Part shown: positions 26,511-36,188 of the stretch, piece by piece | Layout: every line of letters begins with the position of its first letter | Position numbering within the stretch: the first letter of the stretch is position 1 | From: Niallia nealsonii | Lineage (GTDB): Bacteria > Bacillota > Bacilli > Bacillales > Cytobacillaceae | DNA length: 64,000 nt | Direction of reading: 5' to 3' | Assembly: GCF_002835805.1 (NCBI RefSeq) | Contig: NZ_PISE01000031.1 | Span: forward strand, 149,691 to 213,690 | Notes under the pieces: model-generated | Told to the model about the DNA's origin: nothing | Database searches by the model: none | The model's input: only the letters and a program-made list of their open reading frames with translations | Program-made: the position numbers and the translations under genes

Positions 26511-28508
26511 CTAAATAGAATGATAGGTGTTTACGATATTTTCTACTGTAAATCCGAACTCTCTTAAAATTTTATCTGCAGGAGCACTTGCTCCAAAATG
26601 ATCAATAGTGACTGTTTTCCCGTTTATGCCCACATAGCGGTCCCATCCGAAACTCGCTCCCATTTCAACTGCTACACGTTTCGTTATACATTTAGGAAGA
26701 ACACTCTCCTTATATTTAGCATCTTGTTTTTCAAAAACTTCCATACAAGGCATCGAAACGACTGCTATATCTTCCCCTTGTTGCGCCAGCAATAATTTTT
26801 GTGCTTCCATAGCAAGGTAAACCTCGGATCCTGAAGCAATGATAATGCCATCTGGTGTATCTTTTTTTGAGGAAGATAAAACATATGCTCCTTTAGAAAC
26901 CAGATGAGCTTTTTCTTTTGTTCCTTCTAATACAGGTAGATTTTGTCTCGTCAACGCTAATACAGTTGGCGTTTCTTTAGAAGTTATGGCTACTTTCCAT
27001 GCTGCAACTACTTCGTTACCGTCAGCAGGTCTAAACGTTTGTACATTTGGAATAGACCGTAAGCTGGAAAGCTGCTCAATTGGTTCATGTGTTGGACCGT
27101 CTTCGCCTACAGCTATTGAATCATGTGTTAAAACTAATGTAATTGGGTTTTTCTGAATAGCAGCTAAACGTAAAGCAGCACGAAGATAATCGACGAATAC
27201 AAAAAACGTTCCGCCATATACTTTTGTTCCTCCATGTAAAATAATGCCGTTTAAAGCACAGGTCATTGCAAACTCTCTGACACCAAACCAAATATTTTTT
27301 CCTTCATAATGGTTATATTCAAAATCTTTTTCTCCCATAACCATTGTATTATTCGATGCTGATAAATCAGCAGATCCTCCCCAAAAGTTAGGCAATGCTT
27401 TGGATAATGCATGGATTGTTTCTTTACTCGTCATACGACTCGCCGAACTTTGGCCAACTTCATATACGGGTAACTCATTGTCCCAACCTTTTGGCATTTC
27501 ATCTGCAAAGGCAGACTCGAATTGAGAGGCTAATTCTGGATATTGTTTTTTGTAGGATGAAAAAAGATGGTTCCATTTATCTTCCTCTAACACACCTTTT
27601 GAGGTGATAGTTTCTATAAATCTTGCTCTAACATCCTCTGCTACTGTAAATGATTCATTTTTGTTAAATCCATAGAATTCTTTTACGTTTTTTGCTTCTT
27701 CTTCGCCTATTGGTGATCCATGTACTGCTGAGGTGCCTTGATTACTTGCACCATAACCAATAATAGTTTTTACCTCAATTAAAGTTGGTTTTTCTTTTTC
27801 CTTTTTCGCTTCTTCAATAGCGCTTGAGATGGATATTAGATCAGTTCCATCTTCCACTAAAATATATTGCCAACCATTTGCTTCATATCTTTGGCCAACA
27901 TTTTCAGTAAAGGACTTGGATGTCGGACCATCTAAAGATATATCGTTAGAATCGTATAGTACAATCAGTTTGCCCAGTTTCATATGTCCTGCCATGGAGC
28001 TTGCCTCTTGTGAAACTCCTTCCATCAAATCGCCGTCTCCGCATAAAACATAAGTATAATGGTCAACAATAGGATAATTTGGTTTATTATAAATGGCGGC
28101 AAGATGAGCTTCAGACATGGCCATGCCAACTGCCATAGCAATTCCCTGTCCTAATGGACCAGTGGTTGCTTCCACTCCATCGACATGATGTACTTCAGGA
28201 TGTCCTGGTGTATTACTATTCCATTGCCTAAATTGTTTTAGATCCTCTATGCTCACTTTATAGCCAGCCAAATGCAATAAACTATATAGCATAGCAGACC
28301 CATGACCTGCAGAAAGAATAAACCTGTCTCTATCCACCCAGTTTCTTGATGTTAATGGGTTTATTTTCAAATGTTTAGTCCATAGCACATAGGCCATGGG
28401 AGCAGCGCCCATCGGCAATCCAGGATGTCCAGAGTTTGCCTTATTTATCGCATCAATACTTAGTGTACGAATAGTATTGATGGCTTTACTATCTATAATA
28501 TCAAACAT
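26511..28508 (-). CDS. tkt: Transketolase (operon-encoded copy)
   Basis: A full-length 665-residue thiamine-diphosphate enzyme that moves two-carbon units between ketose and aldose phosphates. Visible motifs: SGHPGLPMG, the [12 protein letters not shown] thiamine-diphosphate site, TTGPLGQGI, and the central [20 protein letters not shown]. It is the last gene of the PTS operon, 93 bases after the aldolase gene. A housekeeping transketolase normally exists elsewhere, so this copy is probably dedicated to the sugar taken up by the PTS. Confidence 0.95.
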   Translation of the reverse strand: MFDIIDSKAINTIRTLSIDAINKANSGHPGLPMGAAPMAYVLWTKHLKINPLTSRNWVDRDRFILSAGHGSAMLYSLLHLAGYKVSIEDLKQFRQWNSNTPGHPEVHHVDGVEATTGPLGQGIAMAVGMAMSEAHLAAIYNKPNYPIVDHYTYVLCGDGDLMEGVSQEASSMAGHMKLGKLIVLYDSNDISLDGPTSKSFTENVGQRYEANGWQYILVEDGTDLISISSAIEEAKKEKEKPTLIEVKTIIGYGASNQGTSAVHGSPIGEEEAKNVKEFYGFNKNESFTVAEDVRARFIETITSKGVLEEDKWNHLFSSYKKQYPELASQFESAFADEMPKGWDNELPVYEVGQSSASRMTSKETIHALSKALPNFWGGSADLSASNNTMVMGEKDFEYNHYEGKNIWFGVREFAMTCALNGIILHGGTKVYGGTFFVFVDYLRAALRLAAIQKNPITLVLTHDSIAVGEDGPTHEPIEQLSSLRSIPNVQTFRPADGNEVVAAWKVAITSKETPTVLALTRQNLPVLEGTKEKAHLVSKGAYVLSSSKKDTPDGIIIASGSEVYLAMEAQKLLLAQQGEDIAVVSMPCMEVFEKQDAKYKESVLPKCITKRVAVEMGASFGWDRYVGINGKTVTIDHFGASAPADKILREFGFTVENIVNTYHSI

Positions 28509-28601
28509 TGTACTTTCTCCCTTACAACAGAATAGCTAATCTTCGTTTGATTAGCTATTCATTAAAGTGATAAATTATTGCCTAGAATAACGATGTATCA
28601 G

Positions 28602-29891
28602 TTAGTACAGTACAGTTTCTTTATTATTAATAATATTTTTAATTCTTGTAGTAACACCTTTTAAATTGTAGCATTCTGCATAATCCCTAATTGGACGTTT
28701 GATGTGATCAATTACATATCGCTTTCCATCTACGTTAAATTTGCGCAAGTTTGCATACATTTTTTCAATTTCATCTTTAACTGCGTCATCATTAAATGTA
28801 TAATGGCCAGCTATATCAAGAATCTCTGCAGACAGCTGTGCATCTTGCATGATTTCATTGACAGTAAGATTTTTTTGTTCCCCAATCATCCATTTTCTCC
28901 AGCGTTCACTTAAGATAGCATGTTTTAATAGTACTTCTCTTGTATTAGATTTATCTGTAATTAAACCATTTTGAACTAATTTTTCTTCAAGCGCTGCAAG
29001 ATTTAAATAAGCTCTTGTTTCTTCTGTACCATATTGAGGTGCTACATTAGTTGCAGTGATTTGTGAAGGAATATGTTCAAGTAAAGTAACATCATCCAAA
29101 TAGTCTCCATTGTGCTCTTTAAGGCCAACACCATATTGTTTTGCCATCTGAGCTAAATCGTAAGCATTTTTGAAATTAAAAGTACCAACTTGTTCTGTTT
29201 TGCGAGTTAAAGTGCCGGTTTGGCCTACTATGAAAGTTGGCATTGGCAAATTACGTTTTCCTAGTTCCTCTTTTAAACGGTTAATAAATGTTTCATAGGT
29301 TTCTGTTGAAGTTAAACCACCATTTGTTTCTTCTGTACCTACTTCATAGCCAATCTCAGGAAAATTGCGGGCTTTTCTTTCATTCTCACAAAATTCAATT
29401 AGGTCAACCGTTCTTTCTAATACTGCATCAAGAGGCATAACCTTTCCTACTTCAAAAGGATCTTTCGTTGGATCAATCATTAATAAATCGAATCCTGATT
29501 CAATATCTGCTATATAGGATTGCTTACCTTTTTCCATTGCTTCTTCTAATGGCAAATGATCATTTCTTTCTTGATCACGCTGCCATGGACCTCCATGGTC
29601 ACGGCAGATATAATATAATCCCTTGTAGTCAATTTTTTCAGCCACTTCTTTTACAGCCTCTACAAAAGTGAATTGATTCCATCCATTTACATATCCCCCT
29701 CCAAGTTCGTCTGCATCCACTTGGTTTCGGCTAGCAATAAACATGACAGGATAATCATCATCATGGGAAAGTTCTAAAGTTGCTTGCAGACAGTTTTTAG
29801 ACATAGGCCCAATTCCTAAAATAGTGGCACTTTCTCCTGTTTTTTGCAATTCCAATAGTCCTTCTACAACTTTTTTAATTGGTAATTTCAT
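28602..29891 (-). CDS. GatZ/KbaZ-family tagatose-bisphosphate aldolase protein
   Basis: A 429-residue protein of the class II tagatose-1,6-bisphosphate aldolase GatZ/KbaZ family. Visible segments are ILGIGPMSKNC, PVMFIASRNQVDADELGGG, ICRDHGGPWQRD and FEVGTEETNGG-type blocks. In enteric bacteria it is called a non-catalytic subunit beside GatY/KbaY; no such partner is in this operon. It may act alone or with another aldolase. The likely reaction is cleavage of a ketose-1,6-bisphosphate to triose phosphates. It lies between the EIIB and transketolase genes, both in the same direction. Confidence 0.87.
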   Translation of the reverse strand: MKLPIKKVVEGLLELQKTGESATILGIGPMSKNCLQATLELSHDDDYPVMFIASRNQVDADELGGGYVNGWNQFTFVEAVKEVAEKIDYKGLYYICRDHGGPWQRDQERNDHLPLEEAMEKGKQSYIADIESGFDLLMIDPTKDPFEVGKVMPLDAVLERTVDLIEFCENERKARNFPEIGYEVGTEETNGGLTSTETYETFINRLKEELGKRNLPMPTFIVGQTGTLTRKTEQVGTFNFKNAYDLAQMAKQYGVGLKEHNGDYLDDVTLLEHIPSQITATNVAPQYGTEETRAYLNLAALEEKLVQNGLITDKSNTREVLLKHAILSERWRKWMIGEQKNLTVNEIMQDAQLSAEILDIAGHYTFNDDAVKDEIEKMYANLRKFNVDGKRYVIDHIKRPIRDYAECYNLKGVTTRIKNIINNKETVLY

Positions 29892-29910
29892 TTTTTATTC
29901 CTCCTTATTA

Positions 29911-30219
29911 TTATTGAAAAGTATCTTTTAATTTTTTGATTAAAGCATCTGATTTTTTTATCACGTCTGATACACTCATTTTCACCACTTTTTTCCCTTT
30001 GAATCTTTCAATCTCACGGATTTCTACATCATTTGTAAGAATGACACAGCTTGCATCTTTAATCTCATTCGCATTTAATTTATTTTCTATGCCTGAAGAT
30101 CCTTGGGTTTCCACCTTAATGTTTACCCCAAATTTCTTAGCCGAAAGTTCTAAAGATTCTGCGCTCATATACGTATGAGCTACACCACTAGGACATGAAG
30201 TTACTGCAACTATTTTCAT
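29911..30219 (-). CDS. PTS fructose-family EIIB component
   Basis: A 102-residue phosphocarrier. The phosphorylation site is the Cys in TSCPSGVAHTYMSAE (residues ~7-21), typical of the fructose-family EIIB. It passes phosphate from EIIA to the sugar as it crosses EIIC. I start at ATG 30219 because GGGAG is 6-10 bases upstream; a longer frame would overlap the EIIC gene. It is between the EIIC gene (19 bases away) and the aldolase gene (19 bases away), a tight operon. Confidence 0.93.
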   Translation of the reverse strand: MKIVAVTSCPSGVAHTYMSAESLELSAKKFGVNIKVETQGSSGIENKLNANEIKDASCVILTNDVEIREIERFKGKKVVKMSVSDVIKKSDALIKKLKDTFQ

Positions 30220-30238
30220 ATTAATACTCCCTCTCTGT

Positions 30239-31303
30239 TTATAATTGATCAAATGTTATATCTAAATCTTCCAAGTCATCCTTTTTGTTTGTTTCTATCA
30301 ATTCTTCTTTTGAAGCGTCCTTTTTTAATACTCTTAAAGCAACTGCTGTGACTACAGCACCTAATAAGACGGAGATGACATATCCAAACCTATTTTCAAC
30401 TACTGGCAATACAATTAATCCTCCCCAAGGTGCATGATTTAATGTGCCAAATAGGAATGCTGAAATATTTCCTGCTATAGAACCTAACATGATCGATGGG
30501 ATAACTTTTAAAGGATCTGCTGTTGCAAAAGGAATTGCTCCTTCTGTTATTCCTACTCCCCCCATTAATAGGGCAGCAATACCTGAGTCTTTCTCCTCTT
30601 TTGTAAACTTTTTAGGGAATAGTAGCGTTGCTAATCCGATTCCAATCGGTGGAACACAGATGGCTACCCCTACTCCCCCCATCAAATAAGGAAGTGTATC
30701 CACTTGAGTTTGAGCAAAAGTTGCCGCCACTTTATTAATAGGTCCTCCCATATCTGACGCAATCATAGCTCCTAAAATTCCACCCAGCGGAACCTTTGCC
30801 GCACCTGACAAACCATTAAGTGCTGCTGTCATCCAATCCATAAAAATGGCAATTGGCTCTCCTATTAAGAAGACCATTATTACACCAACGATAATGGTTC
30901 CCCCTAATGGGTAAAGAAAAATAGAGCCTAATGTTCTAAAGGTAGTCGATAATTTGATTTTCTTTAATTGCTGTACAACAATACCGGCTAAAAAACCAGC
31001 GACAATGCCACCAATAAACCCAGCCCCTATTTCACTAGCTAAATAGGCTCCGATCATTCCAGGTGCTAAACCTGGTTTATCTGCTATACTAAATGCAATA
31101 TAACCGCCTAATATGGGAATAAATAATGCTAAACCGGCTGCACCAATTTGATTTAATTTCGCTAGCCATCCAGCTTCAGGAACAGCAGCTTGACCGCTTA
31201 ACATAACAGAAAGAGCGAATAAAATACCACCAGCTACTACAAAAGGAATCATATAAGAGGTTGCTGTCATTAAATGTTTTTGTAAGTATTTTAATGTTTT
31301 CAT
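30239..31303 (-). CDS. PTS fructose-family EIIC membrane permease
   Basis: A 354-residue membrane protein with ~8-9 helices, the channel of a fructose-family PTS. Markers are YMIPFVVAGGILFALS at the N-terminus, PGLAPGMIGAYLAS, GGPINKVAATFA and the conserved GITEGAIPFA near residue 265. The short cytosolic tail is acidic. The sugar specificity cannot be set from these motifs, since the family also includes mannitol-, sorbose-like and other ketose transporters. It is one base after the EIIA gene. Confidence 0.92.
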   Translation of the reverse strand: MKTLKYLQKHLMTATSYMIPFVVAGGILFALSVMLSGQAAVPEAGWLAKLNQIGAAGLALFIPILGGYIAFSIADKPGLAPGMIGAYLASEIGAGFIGGIVAGFLAGIVVQQLKKIKLSTTFRTLGSIFLYPLGGTIIVGVIMVFLIGEPIAIFMDWMTAALNGLSGAAKVPLGGILGAMIASDMGGPINKVAATFAQTQVDTLPYLMGGVGVAICVPPIGIGLATLLFPKKFTKEEKDSGIAALLMGGVGITEGAIPFATADPLKVIPSIMLGSIAGNISAFLFGTLNHAPWGGLIVLPVVENRFGYVISVLLGAVVTAVALRVLKKDASKEELIETNKKDDLEDLDITFDQL

Positions 31304-31304
31304 G

Positions 31305-31760
31305 TTAAGCTCCCCTTAACTTTTGGTTTAGTATTTCCACTAGATTCTCTTCATCGATATTTCGAATTTCACTTCTAAAACTTTCATGCATCAATAATCT
31401 TGCTAGTTTAGAAAGAATTTTCAAATGTAAACTGTCTTCATTTTTCTTTGGAACCGATATAAGAAAAGTTGTATTTACTTCATCTCCTTCATCCGTCCAC
31501 TTTACTGGCTGGGCCAAGCGTCCAACTGTAACGGTAGGTGTTTTTACGCCTTCACTCTGGCTATGAGGCAATCCAATTTCATGCCCTATATAGGTGGATA
31601 AAGTATTTTCCCTCTCTAGGACATCATTTAGAAAAACCGCTTTGCTGTACAAATAATTTTTTTCCTCTAAATTTGCAACTAATGCTTTAATTACTTCTTC
31701 TTTACTAGAAGCAGCAATATTAGAAACAACTAAAAAGTCTACTAAGCTATTGTTATCCAT
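31305..31760 (-). CDS. PTS fructose/mannitol-type EIIA component
   Basis: A 151-residue EIIA domain. The phosphorylated His is in GHEIGLPHSQSEGV (residues ~58-71), the usual place. The gene is the first of the operon: EIIA, EIIC, EIIB, aldolase, transketolase, all minus strand with gaps from 1 to 93 bases. A GGAGGAG ribosome binding site precedes the ATG. A near-consensus cre lies about 200 bases upstream. Confidence 0.92.
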   Translation of the reverse strand: MDNNSLVDFLVVSNIAASSKEEVIKALVANLEEKNYLYSKAVFLNDVLERENTLSTYIGHEIGLPHSQSEGVKTPTVTVGRLAQPVKWTDEGDEVNTTFLISVPKKNEDSLHLKILSKLARLLMHESFRSEIRNIDEENLVEILNQKLRGA

Positions 31761-31962
31761 AGCATCTCCTCCTTCTTATTCTGCTTAGACTAATAAATAA
31801 CATGACTCTATTAATCTGATGAAAATGAATATTATTTGTTTCAATGCTCATATACTCATATTTGTATATAATCCAAATATGCACCTAGACTTAGACTATT
31901 AAAAAAACTAGTTTGAGTACTCATCATTTCATGTCTCTGTCTATGTATTTAGAATAATGCAA

Positions 31963-31976
31963 AGAAAGCACTTTCA
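31963..31976 (-). promoter_or_regulatory. Cre-like CcpA site upstream of the PTS operon
   Basis: AGAAAGCACTTTCA matches the palindromic cre TGAAAGCGCTTTCA at 12 of 14 positions. It lies about 200 bases before the EIIA start, a normal place for catabolite repression of a sugar operon. Confidence 0.5.
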
Positions 31977-32288
31977 CAATTTAAAGAATTTGTAATTTTT
32001 TTTTACAAAATATAATGATGTAAACATATTTAGCGTGTCGAAAAAGTTTTGAAGCAAAAATCCAGGCTGAACGAAAGCGTTTGATTATCGAGAAATCTCC
32101 CTTTGACTCCCCCTTTTTGAGAAGCGGATTTACCTTTTTTGGTAATGAGCACCGCAGAAAAGGAGAATGACGAAAAGAGCAAGCATTTTTCAGGCAGCCT
32201 GCATCTTATTCCTGTTTTTCTTGCATATATACAGTAAATGTTTATACAACGGGCTGGATTAAACTATTGTTTCACACACCTATACAAA

Positions 32289-32332
32289 TAAAAAAAGCGC
32301 CTCAAAAAAGACGGACTTTTTTTGAAGCACTC
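32289..32332 (-). terminator. Terminator of the PRD regulator gene
   Basis: Read on the minus strand, GTGCTTCAAAAAA pairs with TTTTTTGAGGCGC (one mismatch and G-T pairs), followed by seven T residues. Confidence 0.85.
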
Positions 32333-32538
32333 TCTTATCGCAATTATTATAAACATATTTATTGTCTATTTGGTAAGAAAAAAATAGCATAATGGCAATT
32401 ACTGTTACGGATATATGATGACTTGGCGTGATGAATAAGGAAGTATGCATTCCCTTGTTGATTCGTATATAGATTTTTTATTTGCTAATTCTCCATCATC
32501 TAAAATGTGTAAGACTATTTTCTTATTTCCATCCACAC

Positions 32539-34569
32539 TTATTGAATTCTTTTTTCATACTCTCGTATAATTTGATCTGCTTCAAGAGGGCTTTCTGCTT
32601 TTTCTAATTGTGTAATAAAATCTGTGTGGTAAGTCATTTTTGTTAGTCCTATAACTGCAGGTATTTGTTCCTTTTTATCCTTGCTCGCTAACATAAAAAT
32701 AATTTTCACGCCTTTTTCTCCAAAAGAAATGGTTTTTTTGCATATTAATAAACTTACACTACTTATCTTTACTAAATTACTATTATTGCCATGCAAGAGT
32801 GCAAATTCTTGATCTTTCACCGAATAAAACCCTAATTTTTCTTGAATAGCTATTATACTTTCTGTGTACTCTTTATCAATAGATCCAGTATCTGATAGTA
32901 TTTTCCCACTTATGTTAACCGCTTCTTTCCAATCAATGGATGTATCTATTATTTTAATAGCATCAATGCCAATTAAATCACTTAAATTCAATTTTCTCTC
33001 CGGGATTCGAACTTCCAAATAACCAAGTTCTTCTTTAATAACATCCATAACCTTCTTTTTAGTATTCCCATCAAGAAAATCTAATCTTCTATTAATAGTT
33101 AGATAATTTGTCAGGATATTCTTTTTTTGCAGGCCTGCATTTTCTAATTTAAGGAAATCTGCTTCATCCATGACTGGATTAATTTGAACAATCGGTTTTT
33201 CTGTATTCATCTTTAGTTTCGCAGTTGTAATGATTAAATCCACATTATCCCAATTATTAAATTCTTTTACTATATAACGGGGAATCGTGTCTACGTAATT
33301 AATTTGATAAGTACTATTTAACTTGTCTTTGATCATGGCAATCGCTCCATAGCCTAAACCACAAACAAGTAAAACATTTTTGTACTGGACCGTGCTGTTT
33401 CGCTGCATACTTGCTAAAAAATAGATGGTTAATAACGTAATTTCATTTTCATTATCAATCTCTCTCAGCAGCTCAATCTCTTTTATAGACATTTCGAGCT
33501 CTTCTTTAAGATAACCATATTCTCTCGGAAGTATATTAAAACTATTATCGTATATTTGAACATTACTTCGAATTCTCTGAAGCAATGGTGCAACATGGTT
33601 CAATAAGCCTTTATATAATATAGAGTCTTGATTAAAAGGAACATTTAAACGTACAGCCATAGTGTCTATAAGCATATCTACCGTCTTTTCGGTAGTTAAT
33701 AAATCGAGTTCTTCATTTAAGCTAGCATATTTACTTGTATAGAAGATAAAACTAATTAAAATATCTATTTCTTTCCTATTAAGCTTATAATCAATTATTT
33801 CTTCTAATTCAGCAATTATCTTTCTGTCAAATGTAGACATCATATAGTTTGCATCATGTAATGGACTATCTAAATTATTTTTAATATACCAAGTAAAAAC
33901 TAAAATATTCGCTAAATACCAATGATAAGAATCATCGTTGAGTACCCATCCCATTTGATTCAGTAAATCTTTTGTCCACCTTTTAATCTTATGTACATTA
34001 ATATCTTTTAACGATGTTTTTATTTCTTTTAAGATAAACTGGTGATAATTATCCACATTTTCTTCTTCGGAGTCCATATAATCGATATAGTCTCTAAAAA
34101 GGTTTACCCTTTCATTAAGCAAATTTTTCTCATTGCCAATAATAGAGAATCCACGTTTGTATTCTAAAACAAACTTTTTATCTTTTAAATCACATTCAAT
34201 GATAGACAAATCATTCTTTAAGGTCGTTCGAGAGACCATAAAAATCTCGCTTAATTTTTCTAGGTTCAGGTTTTTTATGTTGAAAAAAATAAAAAAAGTA
34301 AGGATATTTATTCTTTCAGATGGAGTAAAAAAGTAATCCTCTTCTTCATTTAAATCTAAATAGGTTAATGCAGGGGGGACCAGCAATTTCCCTTTACTTT
34401 TTTTACTAATAACATCTAGATTTTTCCATTTTAAATGAGCATTTATGTTGTCAATATCATACCTTATTTTTCGCTCACTGATATCTAGTTCTTGACTTAA
34501 TTCACGATAACTAGACTCCTCTTTCCCTTCCAAGTATTTCATTATCTGAATCATTCTTCCGCTAATCAT
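32539..34569 (-). CDS. BglG/MtlR-type PRD transcriptional activator
   Basis: A 676-residue sugar-operon activator. Order of domains: N-terminal HTH (residues ~5-60, SYRELSQELDISERKIRYDI), a second HTH (~90-140), two PTS regulation domains (~180-400; NHVAPLLQRIR shows the second PRD His), an EIIB-like domain (Cys in VLLVCGLGYGA near residue 405) and an EIIA-like domain (His in FALLHGNNS near residue 617). Phosphorylation by PTS proteins sets its activity. It most likely activates the PTS-aldolase-transketolase operon beside it. It is transcribed divergently from the phosphofructokinase gene. Confidence 0.9.
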   Translation of the reverse strand: MISGRMIQIMKYLEGKEESSYRELSQELDISERKIRYDIDNINAHLKWKNLDVISKKSKGKLLVPPALTYLDLNEEEDYFFTPSERINILTFFIFFNIKNLNLEKLSEIFMVSRTTLKNDLSIIECDLKDKKFVLEYKRGFSIIGNEKNLLNERVNLFRDYIDYMDSEEENVDNYHQFILKEIKTSLKDINVHKIKRWTKDLLNQMGWVLNDDSYHWYLANILVFTWYIKNNLDSPLHDANYMMSTFDRKIIAELEEIIDYKLNRKEIDILISFIFYTSKYASLNEELDLLTTEKTVDMLIDTMAVRLNVPFNQDSILYKGLLNHVAPLLQRIRSNVQIYDNSFNILPREYGYLKEELEMSIKEIELLREIDNENEITLLTIYFLASMQRNSTVQYKNVLLVCGLGYGAIAMIKDKLNSTYQINYVDTIPRYIVKEFNNWDNVDLIITTAKLKMNTEKPIVQINPVMDEADFLKLENAGLQKKNILTNYLTINRRLDFLDGNTKKKVMDVIKEELGYLEVRIPERKLNLSDLIGIDAIKIIDTSIDWKEAVNISGKILSDTGSIDKEYTESIIAIQEKLGFYSVKDQEFALLHGNNSNLVKISSVSLLICKKTISFGEKGVKIIFMLASKDKKEQIPAVIGLTKMTYHTDFITQLEKAESPLEADQIIREYEKRIQ

Positions 34570-34864
34570 TTACGATATCACTCCAACATTATAATAATGA
34601 GTACCTAATGCTTTTTGCAATCCTTAATATGGATTTCCAAACCTTATCATTCCAATCCCCCCTATTAGATGTATATCAACCCATTTTCTTTTGATAAGTA
34701 TGATATGTGGAAGAATTTTTTACAAAATATTTACCCACAAGGTCTTAGAAAACGGTTGCATTTCATCTATTAGTATTTTATACTTTTAAACAATAAAATA
34801 CATCAAAATATGTCATTTTAATAACTCTTATATTTAAACTATTAACAAGGAAGAAGAGAACATT

Positions 34865-35812
34865 ATGCAAAAAATAGCTGTCTTAACAAGCGGCGGTGAC
34901 TCACCAGGAATGAACGCTGCACTATATGGAATAATAAAAGAAGCGGAACAAAAAAACATTACAGTTGTAGGTTGTTTGGATGGATTTATTGGCATTATAA
35001 AAGAGAATTTTATCGAACTGAAAGAAAAAGAACTCTCGAAGTATATAAATATAGGTGGAACCCTGCTAGGTTCAAAGAGATTTCCAGACTTTTCTAAACT
35101 CGACATTCAAACTAAAGCCCATTCCATCTTAACACAACATGGTATTGAAGGATTAATTGTTATTGGAGGAGATGGAAGCTACCATGGTGCGTTGGCTCTA
35201 GCAAATTTACATTTTCCTGTCATTGCTATACCAGGAACAATTGATAATGACATTCCATTAACTGATTTAACACTTGGTTTTCATACCGCTATCGAAAATG
35301 CAGTAGATGCTATCGATAAAATTAGTACATCTGCTTATAGTCATGGCCATATATTTGGAGTAGAAGTGATGGGCCGAGAAGCAGGTGATATTGCTATCTG
35401 GTCCGGTTTCGCTACAAATGCTGATGCTATTATAGCGAAAAAAAGTGATTGGGACTTATTTAACGTTATTCAGAATATAGAAAACTCCTTTGAGGCAGGC
35501 AAAAGAACACAAATGTATATTTTGGCAGAAGGAGCTATTTCTGCAGAAGAATTTAAAAGACAAGTGGAAAAACACTCCAGTTTTAAAGTCCGGACTTTAA
35601 TGTTAGGACATATTCAGCGTGGTGGTACGCCATCCGTTACAGACAGGATCTTAGGAATAAAATTTGGTCAACAAAGTGTAAGAAGTCTTATTAATGGGGC
35701 ACAAGGAAAGTGTTTATCCGTGAATAATAATACTATAGAGGAATTAGATATATCTCAAGTGTTAAAAGCGGATAAAGGAAAGCCATTTATTCCATATGGA
35801 CTGGATTATTAA
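34865..35812 (+). CDS. ATP-dependent 6-phosphofructokinase family kinase (PfkA type)
   Basis: A 315-residue PfkA-family sugar phosphate kinase. Motifs: TSGGDSPGMNA (ATP site), IGGDGSYHGA, the catalytic PGTIDNDI, EVMGREAGDIA and GHIQRGGTPSVTDR. The length and motifs fit the ATP-dependent, tetrameric bacterial type. It is divergent from the PRD regulator and close to the PTS operon, apart from the usual pfkA-pyk pair, so it is likely a dedicated copy. It would supply a ketose-1,6-bisphosphate for the adjacent aldolase. The real substrate may not be fructose 6-phosphate. Confidence 0.9.
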   Translation: MQKIAVLTSGGDSPGMNAALYGIIKEAEQKNITVVGCLDGFIGIIKENFIELKEKELSKYINIGGTLLGSKRFPDFSKLDIQTKAHSILTQHGIEGLIVIGGDGSYHGALALANLHFPVIAIPGTIDNDIPLTDLTLGFHTAIENAVDAIDKISTSAYSHGHIFGVEVMGREAGDIAIWSGFATNADAIIAKKSDWDLFNVIQNIENSFEAGKRTQMYILAEGAISAEEFKRQVEKHSSFKVRTLMLGHIQRGGTPSVTDRILGIKFGQQSVRSLINGAQGKCLSVNNNTIEELDISQVLKADKGKPFIPYGLDY

Positions 35813-36188
35813 TCTATCTCTTTCCACATACTAGCAGTGGCAGCAAAAACCATGGACGTGGTTTATACTGCCACTGCTGTCTATTTGTTTACCAGATTTC
35901 ACTTGCTACTAGTGAATGGTATATGTATAGGTTGCTTAACAGAAAGCCTCTGCACAGATGAATAGCGATAAAAAAAATATTTCCCTTACTGAAATTCCCG
36001 TTCTGATGAAATAAAATACTTGTTCAAGAGTATCCTCCAGCTAATTTCCTTCTAGGAGTTTTTATTCACAACCAATTTTTTCCAACTCATTCCTTCTACC
36101 TGCCATCTATAGAAAAAAGGATGACAACATTTGTTTAAGAGCTTTTTTCCTATTCGTATTCATCCTCTCGATAGACATTCCCATCAAA
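35813..36188. other. Non-coding stretch with the phosphofructokinase terminator
   Basis: About 375 bp, with the hairpin at 35833-35878 and otherwise no gene or recognised signal. The right part should hold the 3' end of the MocR transcript. Confidence 0.45.
35833..35885 (+). terminator. Terminator after the phosphofructokinase gene
   Basis: A perfect 11-bp stem, AGCAGTGGCAG (35833-35843) with CTGCCACTGCT (35868-35878), with an inner pairing AAACC/GGTTT. The T run after it is weak (TCTATTTGTTT). Confidence 0.7.

Larger units (their letters stand above)
31761..32538. other. Operon leader and decayed repeat between PTS genes and PRD regulator
   Basis: About 780 bp without a gene. From right to left it holds the regulator's terminator (32289-32332), a stretch at 32036-32240 whose left end resembles the MITE-like element at 5042 (shared GTGT-GA and CAGGCTGA blocks; the right end is not recognisable), a cre-like site (31963-31976) and AT-rich sequence that should contain the operon promoter. 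Confidence 0.55.

Noticed and set aside
31960..31990. Possible sigma-54 promoter upstream of the PTS operon
   Set aside because: The GG/GC spacing and bases do not fit; the activator next door has no visible sigma-54 interaction domain.
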